This document shows positions 6,745-13,867 of a stretch of DNA of 23,500 nt, piece by piece; within the stretch, counting starts at the first letter, position 1, and the number at the start of each line of letters is the position of its first letter. The notes under the pieces were generated by a model that saw only the letters and a list, made by a program, of their open reading frames with translations, was not told the origin of the DNA and ran no database searches. The translations under genes and the position numbers were made by a program. Source of the stretch: an uncultured Clostridia bacterium (lineage in GTDB: Bacteria; Bacillota; Clostridia; Monoglobales; Monoglobaceae); contig CAKSFQ010000029.1 of assembly GCA_934454115.1 (NCBI GenBank), forward strand, positions 1 to 23,500. The letters are read 5' to 3'.

Positions 6745-7482
6745 ATGAGACGAAAAAAAGGCCGGATCATCGCAGTGGGAATTTTGTTTCTTCTGCTGGC
6801 CGTTGGTGTGGCTGTTGTAGCAATGCAGTGGAACAACATCGAGGCGCTCCGCTATGCAAAAAAGTATACACCGCAGCAGCGGCAGGCGCTGCTGGAAAAG
6901 AATCAGGAAGAAATACAGCGGATCCTGGAAAAGTTCCCGGAGGTTTGTGTGAAGCCTTTGAATGAGGAGCAGGAGCAGCGGCTGAGAAGCGGCGAGTTGT
7001 CCGAAGAAGAGGCGTTGTTGCTGATCCAGGGTGAGACACCGGAAAGCCGGGAGTCATCCGAGCAAGCTGCGGTATCGGAAGGCGATGCCGGGGATGTACA
7101 GACGCCTGCGGCAGAGTCGGCCACAGAGAATGCGAACCCTTCCGAAGAAAGCGGAGAGCGGCAGCTGCAGAGGCTGTTTGCAAAGGTCTATCTGCTTCGT
7201 TCCGGGTTTTCCGGGCGTTTAGATGATTTAATCGGCGAGGCAAAACAGGAATATATCGCAAAAAACGGAAATGTTGATAAAGCGGCATTTGTGAAGGAAT
7301 ATTTGAGAAAGGGTTCTGCCTTGGAATCCGCCTGTGACGCCGAGATGGAAAAGCTTTTGGGACAAATATCGGGGATTCTGAAGGAAACCGGCGGCGATGT
7401 TGCAACAGTGGATGAGATCAGAAGCGCCTATCAGAATGAAAAAAGCATTCAAAAGGCGGTTCTGATGGATCAGTATCAATAA
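6745..7482 (+). CDS. Membrane-anchored protein of unknown function
   Basis: I do not recognise a family. The 245-residue product begins with a basic stretch (MRRKKGR) and one hydrophobic segment at about 8-27 (IIAVGILFLLLAVGVAVVAM), so it is probably a single-pass protein with its bulk outside the cytoplasm. Residues 40-95 are charged and helical, possibly coiled coil. Residues about 95-142 are a low-complexity linker rich in Glu, Ser and Ala. The rest is a charged helical domain. It lacks the second transmembrane helix of Wzz/CapA proteins, so it is not an obvious kinase activator. The ATG at 6745 is preferred over the in-frame GTG at 6736 because AGGAAGGGG sits 8 bases upstream of it. It lies 84 bases after cpsB and 33 before the VanZ gene, probably in one operon. 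Confidence 0.75.
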   Translation: MRRKKGRIIAVGILFLLLAVGVAVVAMQWNNIEALRYAKKYTPQQRQALLEKNQEEIQRILEKFPEVCVKPLNEEQEQRLRSGELSEEEALLLIQGETPESRESSEQAAVSEGDAGDVQTPAAESATENANPSEESGERQLQRLFAKVYLLRSGFSGRLDDLIGEAKQEYIAKNGNVDKAAFVKEYLRKGSALESACDAEMEKLLGQISGILKETGGDVATVDEIRSAYQNEKSIQKAVLMDQYQ

Positions 7483-7515
7483 TCTTTCAAATCACAGGGC
7501 AGGGGATGAGAACGC

Positions 7516-8007
7516 TTGCGAAGAACCAAGACGCAAAGATGTATACTTTGGATTCTACTTTTTTTGACGGCCGCTTTGGTTTTTTGGTTTTCCTCCCAGA
7601 ACGCGGAAAATTCGTCAAAGCTGAGTTGGGACGTTGTAGAACAGGTTGCGGAACACGCACCGGTTCATCAAAATGTCCCGGAAAACGTGGAAACAGCGGG
7701 AACGAGCGCCGCGTGGGACGCTGTTCACTGGTTTGTGCGCAAGATGGCGCACTTTACCATGTACTTCCTCATCGGATTTTTGATGATGTGTCTGATGCGT
7801 TCCTATCAAAAGTGTGGTAAAAAGCATGTGCTGATTGTTTTGCTGCTTGGCGCGGCTTATGCCCTAAGCGATGAATTTCATCAGTATTTTGTGCCGGGGC
7901 GTGATGCAGAGTTGCTTGATGTTCTGATCGATACCACAGGGGTTTTTGCAGGGATCGCACTTTCCTTTGCAGCGGCTTGGCTGCATGGAAGATTGAAGAG
8001 AAAATAA
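7516..8007 (+). CDS. VanZ-family membrane protein
   Basis: Integral membrane protein of 163 residues. VanZ itself gives low-level teicoplanin resistance, but most family members have no assigned role. Family marks are visible: FSSQN at 25-29 after the first hydrophobic helix, RKMAHFTMYFLIGFL at 75-89, and the acidic/histidine motif SDEFHQYFVPGRDAELLDVLIDTTG at 118-142. About four membrane segments are visible near 9-26, 79-95, 104-118 and 134-155. The start is TTG 7516: a stop codon lies only nine bases upstream in the frame, no ATG is available, and AGGGGATGAG precedes it. It is the last gene of the likely operon from 5169. Its place beside envelope-kinase and SLH genes fits a cell-wall role, but that is inference. 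Confidence 0.85.
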   Translation: MRRTKTQRCILWILLFLTAALVFWFSSQNAENSSKLSWDVVEQVAEHAPVHQNVPENVETAGTSAAWDAVHWFVRKMAHFTMYFLIGFLMMCLMRSYQKCGKKHVLIVLLLGAAYALSDEFHQYFVPGRDAELLDVLIDTTGVFAGIALSFAAAWLHGRLKRK

Positions 8008-8021
8008 TTTAGTTTTATATA
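7993..8021 (+). promoter_or_regulatory. Possible promoter of the SLH gene
   Basis: TTGAAG (7993-7998), a 17-base spacer, and TATATA (8016-8021). The match is moderate. Its -35 lies in the last codons of the VanZ gene, and it sits about 30 bases before the SLH start codon. Confidence 0.4.
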
Positions 8022-8050
8022 TACACAACAATAGCTAGGAGGCGTTTGTT

Positions 8051-9592
8051 ATGAAAAAATTAACAGCAGTAATATTAACCGTGGCAATGGTTATTTCTTG
8101 CTTTGCAATGACCGCTGCCGCAGCAGGTACTGTGAACGTACCGTCAGATTTGCAGGTTGGTGTGCAGGGCGAGGGCTTTGCGGATAACATCACGATTTCT
8201 GCCGGAACGGCAGTGAATTTGCAGGCTACCATTGACATGGCGCCGGTACGGGCGGAATTTGAAAAGCAGTATCAGGATATGGCAGACACGCTCACCGATC
8301 CGGCAATGCTGGCAAAGTTCCGCAGCTGCAAAATGACCGGCACCTGGACATGGATCTTGACTTGCCCGGAGGCAACCGTGCTGCCTGAGACAGTGCTGAA
8401 CGCAACCGATTTGGCAGGCTTTAATGATGATGCAAGGCTGATCTTTAAGGAAAAGTCCAGAACGCAGAAGCGGGAAAACGGAAATCTCGTTTTCACGATT
8501 GAAACGGAGATTGCCGGTCTTGCAGACGGCGAAGGAAATCGTCCCGGCTTCTGTACCGTTGGAGATATGAAGGATCATCTCAGCACATGGCTGGGTGATA
8601 TGCAGTTTAACATTTCGGGCATCAAGGTGTCCGCAGCCGAGGGAACCACATTTTTAGGCTCCATGACCGGTTCTACCAATATTAAAGCAAATGTTCTGAG
8701 CGAATCCTTTGCGTTTACTTCCGTTCCGAAGAACACGCAAAAGGGCGCAATTCGCGCCTATGTGACGGTCCAGACATCCGACGAGGGAGAAATCGGATAC
8801 AAAGGCGGATCTAGCTCCGGCGGGAAGAATCTGCCGATTACTTCTAAGAACCCCGGCGAAGAGAGTGATTCCTCCCAGGGGAAGCGTGGTACGGCAAGCA
8901 GCGATGTCAGCGGTCTTGACAGCAAGAACCATATGGCATACGTAGAGGGTGACGGTGACGGAATGATTCGTCCGAATGACAGCATTAGCCGTGCTGAGGT
9001 TACTACCATGCTCTACCGTCTGTTAGACGCAAGCCGCCGTGATGAAATCTTTACCGATACCTATCGTTTTGCGGATCTGTCCAAGGATCTTTGGTACAAC
9101 AAGGCTGTTGCATCGATGGCACAGGGCGGATACGTAACCGGTTATGAGGACGGCAACTTCTATGGTGATAACGCAATTACCAGAGCGGAAATGGTCGCAA
9201 TGGTGACTCGTTTTGCTGCCGCAAAGACCGGTACGGTGAACTTTGCCGATGTAGACGGTGGCTACTGGGCACACGACGCAATCGCAACCGCAGTTGCAAA
9301 CAACTGGGTATCCGGTTACCCGGACAGCACCTTCCGTCCGGATCAGTACATTACCCGTGCAGAGTCGATGGCGATCATCAACCGTGTATTGGGTCGTGGC
9401 GTTTCGGAAGAAGGATTGCATGAAAATGTTTACAAGAACTGGGCTGACAACGCAGATCCGAATGAATGGTACTACTATGAAATCATAGAGGCAGGAAACA
9501 GCCACAACTATACCGGCGCAAGACCGAGTGAGGTTTGGAGCGGCATGGCTGCAGTGCCTTACTATGATATCGAGCACTACGAAAGACCGTAA
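8051..9592 (+). CDS. Exported S-layer homology (SLH) domain protein
   Basis: Secreted cell-wall-anchored protein of 513 residues. A signal peptide is clear: MKK, a hydrophobic core, and AMTAAAA with likely cleavage near 25. Residues 26-250 form a domain I do not recognise. A Ser/Gly/Lys-rich linker covers about 251-288. Three SLH repeats follow, marked by SRAE (313-316), TRAE (377-380) and TRAE (435-438), with FADL/FADV and GYEDGNF/GYPDSTFRP motifs. The first repeat lacks its N-terminal half. SLH trimers bind pyruvylated secondary cell-wall polymers. Residues 455-513 form a Tyr/Trp-rich tail. A strong TAGGAGG ribosome binding site precedes the ATG, and a strong terminator follows. SLH placement is firm; the role of the N-terminal domain is unknown. 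Confidence 0.9.
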   Translation: MKKLTAVILTVAMVISCFAMTAAAAGTVNVPSDLQVGVQGEGFADNITISAGTAVNLQATIDMAPVRAEFEKQYQDMADTLTDPAMLAKFRSCKMTGTWTWILTCPEATVLPETVLNATDLAGFNDDARLIFKEKSRTQKRENGNLVFTIETEIAGLADGEGNRPGFCTVGDMKDHLSTWLGDMQFNISGIKVSAAEGTTFLGSMTGSTNIKANVLSESFAFTSVPKNTQKGAIRAYVTVQTSDEGEIGYKGGSSSGGKNLPITSKNPGEESDSSQGKRGTASSDVSGLDSKNHMAYVEGDGDGMIRPNDSISRAEVTTMLYRLLDASRRDEIFTDTYRFADLSKDLWYNKAVASMAQGGYVTGYEDGNFYGDNAITRAEMVAMVTRFAAAKTGTVNFADVDGGYWAHDAIATAVANNWVSGYPDSTFRPDQYITRAESMAIINRVLGRGVSEEGLHENVYKNWADNADPNEWYYYEIIEAGNSHNYTGARPSEVWSGMAAVPYYDIEHYERP

Positions 9593-9607
9593 TACAGAGC
9601 CTTTTGG

Positions 9608-9642
9608 GGCGCCTGTCGCATTGTGTGACGGGCGCCTTTTTT
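9608..9642 (+). terminator. Intrinsic terminator of the SLH gene
   Basis: A stem of about 13 bp is formed by GGCGCC at 9608-9613 and 9631-9636, continued by GTC/GAC and CA/TG pairs, closing on the loop TTG. Six T residues follow at 9637-9642. Confidence 0.92.
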
Positions 9643-9664
9643 GTGCCGGCGATTCCGCCTTTTT

Positions 9665-9685
9665 CTGCACGAAGCCTCCGTGCAG
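9665..9685. other. Small hairpin in the SLH-mannosidase gap
   Basis: CTGCACG (9665-9671) pairs perfectly with CGTGCAG (9679-9685) around a seven-base loop. There is no T run, and it lies upstream of the mannosidase promoter. Function unknown. Confidence 0.3.
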
Positions 9686-9739
9686 TATGGAGTGATATCC
9701 GTAAAAATGTCCTTTATTCTGGAAATTTGTTTTTGTCTC

Positions 9740-9768
9740 TTGTATTCGTCAGGTGTCTATGCTATAAC
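9740..9768 (+). promoter_or_regulatory. Promoter of the GH38 mannosidase gene
   Basis: TTGTAT (9740-9745), a 17-base spacer, and TATAAC (9763-9768) with TGC before the -10 (extended -10). This gives a leader of about 150 bases before the start at 9927. Confidence 0.6.
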
Positions 9769-9769
9769 T

Positions 9770-9926
9770 AAAGCGAGATGTCCCCCGCCTCTGTCGGCGG
9801 TATGTCTCTTGCTTTGTTGGCGGCGGATCGTACCGCAGCCAAAATGTTGCATCATAGGGGCTTTGATCCCTTGTTGAATGAAAATTATAATTCGAAATCA
9901 ATTCCGCGGGAAAGAGGGATGAGAAA
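9770..9926 (+). promoter_or_regulatory. Folded 5' leader of the GH38 mannosidase gene
   Basis: Two stacked hairpins are visible. In the first, AAAGC+GAGA (9770-9778) pairs with TCTC+GCTTT (9805-9815) with a two-base bulge, enclosing CCGCC/GGCGG (9785-9800). In the second, TTGGC (9817-9821) pairs with GCCAA (9838-9842), continued past one mismatch by GCGG/CCGC with loop ATCGTA. It ends with the ribosome binding site AGAGGGATGA. It does not match a riboswitch class that I can name and contains no terminator. Confidence 0.4.
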
Positions 9927-12620
9927 ATGGAAGAGAAAAAAAGAGATATTTATTATTTTGCCGGGACACACTGGGATCGGGAATGGTACCAGACCTTTCA
10001 GCAGTTTCGGTATCGTCTGGTCGATATGCTGGACGAATTGGTAGAAACGATGGAAAACGATCCGTCGCTCGGTGTGTTTCACTTAGACGGACAGACCATT
10101 GTGATGGAGGATTATGCAGAAATCAACCCGGAGGGGGCTGAGCGGCTGAAAAAGCTGGTCGAACAGGGACGGGTCAAAATCGGGCCGTGGTACGTGATGC
10201 CGGACGAATTTTTGGTGTCCGGCGAAAGTCTGATCCGGAATCTGATGATCGGCCATCGATTATCAAAAAAGTGGGGCGCGGAAGAGGCCTGGAAGTTCGG
10301 TTATATTTGTGACATTTTCGGGCATATTGCGCAGACGCCGCAGATCATGGTCGGGTTTGGGATTCCGTATTCGCTGTTCTGCCGCGGCTTTGGCGGAAAG
10401 ACCGAACCGTATTTTATCTGGCAGTCCCCGGACGGGAGCGAGTGCATCAACTTCCGCTTGGGCGATAAAAATGGGTACGGTGAATTTTGCCTTCAGGTGC
10501 TCTCTAAGGTGCGTTATTTTATCGATGACACCGACGAAAATATCAAAAAGCGCATGGACGAATATATGAAATATCTCATCACACTGACAAAGTACCCGGT
10601 TCACGTTGTGATGGACGCCTTAGATCATATGCCGCTGCATAAAGATACCAACAAGTATTTAAAGTGGATCGAGGCGGCGATCCCGGATGCCAATGTGCAT
10701 CAGGTGGATCTGCGTGAAGCAGGAAAAAAACTGGAGCAGTACCGCGATCAGATGCAGGTCGTTAAGGGCGAGATGAATTTAACCAACAAGGACGCATTCG
10801 GCCATCTGATTACCAATACCCTGTCGAGCTATTATCCCATTAAGCAAAGCAATGACCGCTGTCAGAATCGCCTGGAAAAGGTGATTGAGCCGCTTTTGGT
10901 ATATGGAAAGATGGCAGGTCATACGCTGAACCGCCGCTACGCAGATTTGGCCTATCGCTATCTGATCCAAAACCATCCGCACGATTCGATTTGCGGCTGC
11001 TCGATTGACCAGGTACATAAGGATATGACCTATCGTTTTGACCAGGTATCGGAGCTTTGTGATGTAATGCAAAACGCGTATCTGTGGAAGGATCAGCGTC
11101 CGTATCTGGAGCCGGAGAAGGACGAGAAAACGGATTGTATACTCACGGTCTATAATCCGCTGCCGACTTTAAGAGATGAGGTTGTGGAGGCATCGGTGGA
11201 GATGCGGACGGATTATCCGTATCAGTATGCAGAGCCGTTTGGGTATGAGATGATTAACAGCTTCCGTCTACTGGACGAAAACGGCACAGAAACCCCCTAT
11301 CAAATCGTGAAAATCCGCAAGAATCAGATTGTGCCGATCGTGGATCAGCATAACCGCGGCGCCGATGTGTATACGATCGCGTTTCGCGCAAAGCTGCCGG
11401 CCGGCGGCAAAGCGGAATATCGGATTGTACCCAGCGAAAAGCCGGTTCGTTATTTAAGGCACATGACCTCCGGTCAGGACTTTATGGAAAACGAGTATGT
11501 CAAAATCCGAATTACGCCAAACGGCAGTATAACCTTAGAGGATAAGAGGACCGGAAAGACATATGAAAATCAGTTGAATCTTGCTGATGATATCGAGATC
11601 GGCGACGGCTGGTTCCATGCCCCGGCGGTAGAGAACCGCATTTGTTATTCCTATGGCACGGATGCGCAGATTGAAAAAGTGCAGGACGGCGTATGCCGCT
11701 GCGTATTTCGGATCACCAAGGAATGGAAGGTTCCTGCCTCCGCATCGTTTTTGGAATCGACTGCAAACGATACATTCAGCAAGCAGCGCAGCGAGGAGAC
11801 GCTGATTTGCCGCACAGTCTTTGAAGTGGGACTGTCGCAGAATGCGCGGCACGCGGATGTTACACTGCGTTTTGATAACCGTGCGAAGGATCATCGGCTG
11901 CGCCTCATGATGCCGACAAAGACGGAGGGCGACACCTATTTTGCCGGTCAGGCGTTCTATTGCTGTGAGCGAAAGACGGGAATCAACTATGATTCCGGCG
12001 ACTGGATTGAGCCGTCTGTTTATGAAAAGGCGATGAACGGTATTGTGGGAAAACGAAACGCGGACGGCAGCGGCCTTGCGCTGGTTGCGGCAGAGGGGCT
12101 GCACGAGTGCGCCGGCTATGACGATGCGGACGGAACGATTGCGGTTACGCTGCTGCGGGCGTTTCGCCATACGGTCAATACCAACGGGCAGACGCGCGGC
12201 CAGCTGCAGGGCGAGCATCGGTACCACTTTTATTTAATGCCGCTCTCTGCCACAGTGACGTATGCCGATCTTTTGCAGCTGCAAAATACGATGGCGGCCG
12301 GCATCTTGACGGGCTGCCGTGAAGTTTTGCCAAAGACAAAGAGCGAGAAAGCCGTATCCATGATCGAGGTTACCGGCAAGAGTGTGGTAACCAGTGTTAT
12401 CAAATGTGCAGAAGATCAGAAGGATGCCGTTGTAGTGCGTGTGTGGAATGCGTCCGATGCGGAAACCACGGCAAAGATTGCCTTTGCAAAGGAAATAAAA
12501 GACGCAAAGCGCGTAAATCTGAATGAAGAAACCCAAGAGGGCGCGCTGCACCGGGACGGAAATGCTGTGACGCTGCCGCTGACCCCCTGGAAGATCGCAA
12601 GCGTGATGGTGAAGCTGTAA
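9927..12620 (+). CDS. Alpha-mannosidase, glycoside hydrolase family 38
   Basis: Zinc-dependent retaining alpha-mannosidase of 897 residues, expected in the cytoplasm since no signal peptide is present. Zinc ligands H15 and D17 sit in THWDREW. The catalytic nucleophile is D129 in GYICDIFGH. The downstream zinc histidine lies in NHPHDSICGCS at 349-359. The catalytic barrel occupies about 1-270, the helical middle domain about 280-390, and the beta-rich C-terminal domains the rest. Bacterial members cleave mannose from N-glycan fragments or from mannosyl-glycerate. No transporter or sugar kinase is adjacent, so the substrate is unknown. It has its own promoter and structured leader and ends at a bidirectional terminator shared with the convergent LysR gene, which might regulate it. 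Confidence 0.93.
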   Translation: MEEKKRDIYYFAGTHWDREWYQTFQQFRYRLVDMLDELVETMENDPSLGVFHLDGQTIVMEDYAEINPEGAERLKKLVEQGRVKIGPWYVMPDEFLVSGESLIRNLMIGHRLSKKWGAEEAWKFGYICDIFGHIAQTPQIMVGFGIPYSLFCRGFGGKTEPYFIWQSPDGSECINFRLGDKNGYGEFCLQVLSKVRYFIDDTDENIKKRMDEYMKYLITLTKYPVHVVMDALDHMPLHKDTNKYLKWIEAAIPDANVHQVDLREAGKKLEQYRDQMQVVKGEMNLTNKDAFGHLITNTLSSYYPIKQSNDRCQNRLEKVIEPLLVYGKMAGHTLNRRYADLAYRYLIQNHPHDSICGCSIDQVHKDMTYRFDQVSELCDVMQNAYLWKDQRPYLEPEKDEKTDCILTVYNPLPTLRDEVVEASVEMRTDYPYQYAEPFGYEMINSFRLLDENGTETPYQIVKIRKNQIVPIVDQHNRGADVYTIAFRAKLPAGGKAEYRIVPSEKPVRYLRHMTSGQDFMENEYVKIRITPNGSITLEDKRTGKTYENQLNLADDIEIGDGWFHAPAVENRICYSYGTDAQIEKVQDGVCRCVFRITKEWKVPASASFLESTANDTFSKQRSEETLICRTVFEVGLSQNARHADVTLRFDNRAKDHRLRLMMPTKTEGDTYFAGQAFYCCERKTGINYDSGDWIEPSVYEKAMNGIVGKRNADGSGLALVAAEGLHECAGYDDADGTIAVTLLRAFRHTVNTNGQTRGQLQGEHRYHFYLMPLSATVTYADLLQLQNTMAAGILTGCREVLPKTKSEKAVSMIEVTGKSVVTSVIKCAEDQKDAVVVRVWNASDAETTAKIAFAKEIKDAKRVNLNEETQEGALHRDGNAVTLPLTPWKIASVMVKL

Positions 12621-12626
12621 ACAACA

Positions 12627-12654
12627 AAAAGGGTCTCCGCGCGGAGACCCTTTT
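12627..12654. terminator. Bidirectional terminator between GH38 and LysR genes
   Basis: A perfect 28-base palindrome, AAAAGGGTCTCCGC (12627-12640) followed by its complement (12641-12654), ends in a T run on both strands. It sits 6 bases after the mannosidase stop codon and directly against the LysR stop codon. Confidence 0.92.
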
Positions 12655-12655
12655 A

Positions 12656-13588
12656 TTATGACGATTGCTTGGTGTTGTTAAGATATCGGCTGACTTCTCG
12701 GATATACATCTCGCCGATCTCACCCAAAATTTTCTGCCGCTTGGTGATATAGCCGATTTCCATGGTGCTGTTTGGGTTTTCCGCATCGGCCTGAAAGGGA
12801 ATCGCCACATATTCGCTGCCGTTTAGCTCCTCACAAATAATGCCGCAGCACAGGGTATAGCCGTTTAACCCGATCATCAGATTCAGCATGGTGGCACGGT
12901 CGGTTGCCTTGATGGTGCGTGCGTAATCGTTGGTGCTCAGAATCTCCTCCGCAAAGTAAAAGGAACCATTGTCGCCCTGCTCAAAGGAGAGACAGGGATA
13001 ATCCATCAGCTGTGCAAAGGTGATGGAACGCTGCTTTGCCAAGGGGTGTCCGCGCCAAAGATAGACATAGGCGCTGCAGGTAATCAGCGGATGAAAGGAA
13101 AGGTCATTATCGCGCAGAATTTTGCCCAGGACGTTGCGGTTAAAGTCGTTGAGATATAAGATGCCGATGTCGCTTTTAAACTGGCTGACGTCCTGAATAA
13201 TGTTGTAGGTTCTTGTCTCGCGGATGGCAAAGTCATAATTTAAGGTGTCAAAATGCTTCACCGTTTCGACAAAGGCCTTGACGGCAAAGGAGTAGTGCTG
13301 GGTCGATACCCCAAATTTTCGCTTGATCTGCCCGGATTTTCCGTACTTATCCAGCAACAGTTCATACTGCTGATAAAGCTGACGGGCATAAACCAAAAAA
13401 TCCTCGCCCTCTTTGGTCTGTACCATGCCGCGGCTGGTGCGCTGAAAGATGCGGATTCCGATTTCCTGTTCCAGTTCCTTCATGGCGCTGGTTAGAGTCG
13501 GCTGCGAAACAAACAGGGCTTCGGCGGCCTTGTTCATAGACCCGGTTTCTAAAATGGCAAGCGCATAGGCGATTTGCTGCAGTGTCAT
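12656..13588 (-). CDS. LysR-family transcriptional regulator
   Basis: DNA-binding regulator of 310 residues. Residues 1-60 are the LysR winged helix (MTLQQIAYALAILETGSMNK, then AAEALFVSQPTLTSAMKELE). Residues about 90-300 are the two-lobed periplasmic-binding-like effector domain. The start is set at 13588, where a near-perfect ribosome binding site (GGAGGAG) precedes ATG and the protein starts like other LysR members; the open frame extends 145 codons further but that part has no family similarity. It points away from lon and towards the mannosidase. LysR proteins usually control a neighbouring or divergent gene, so GH38 or lon are candidate targets. The effector cannot be read from the sequence. 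Confidence 0.92.
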   Translation of the reverse strand: MTLQQIAYALAILETGSMNKAAEALFVSQPTLTSAMKELEQEIGIRIFQRTSRGMVQTKEGEDFLVYARQLYQQYELLLDKYGKSGQIKRKFGVSTQHYSFAVKAFVETVKHFDTLNYDFAIRETRTYNIIQDVSQFKSDIGILYLNDFNRNVLGKILRDNDLSFHPLITCSAYVYLWRGHPLAKQRSITFAQLMDYPCLSFEQGDNGSFYFAEEILSTNDYARTIKATDRATMLNLMIGLNGYTLCCGIICEELNGSEYVAIPFQADAENPNSTMEIGYITKRQKILGEIGEMYIREVSRYLNNTKQSS

Positions 13589-13631
13589 AGGCTCCTCCGA
13601 TCTGTCATTTTGGCTGACGCGGTTTTGTCTT

Positions 13632-13660
13632 ATTTTATCATAATACAAAAAATTTTGCAA
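13632..13660 (-). promoter_or_regulatory. Promoter of the LysR gene
   Basis: On the minus strand TTGCAA (13660-13655), a 17-base spacer, and TAAAAT (13637-13632) with TGA before the -10. It lies about 45 bases upstream of the LysR start. Confidence 0.6.
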
Positions 13661-13760
13661 CCGGCATGAAGGACGAAGCTTTAGCGTTTTTCCGGGGTTG
13701 TTCCATCGCCTGTTTTCGGCAGTAAAACCAAGGATTGCCCGTAAAAGAAGGAAAAAACAC

Positions 13761-13789
13761 TTGCTATTTTCCTTCAATAATAGTATAAT
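13761..13789 (+). promoter_or_regulatory. Sigma-A promoter of lon-engB
   Basis: TTGCTA (13761-13766), a 17-base spacer, and TATAAT (13784-13789). Transcription should start near 13796, about 70 bases before lon. No CtsR or CIRCE heat-shock operator was seen near it. The 100 bases between this and the LysR promoter hold no recognisable feature. Confidence 0.75.
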
Positions 13790-13867
13790 ACAGAAATTGA
13801 GATGATTTGTCCGGTTTTGCGGATTTTCATCGATGGAAAATGACAAAGAAAGCAGGTTATATGCCCT

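Noticed and set aside
6767..7405. 212-codon minus-strand frame opposite the anchored protein gene
   Set aside because: Antisense shadow. The composition is Arg/Pro/Ala/Ser-rich, with no ribosome binding site or family match.
9778..10044. Upstream frame of 88 codons over the mannosidase leader and start
   Set aside because: Overlaps the real start out of frame and has no ribosome binding site. The leader is better explained as folded RNA.
11535..12227. 230-codon minus-strand frame inside the mannosidase gene
   Set aside because: Lies wholly opposite a well-supported GH38 gene with full-length motifs.
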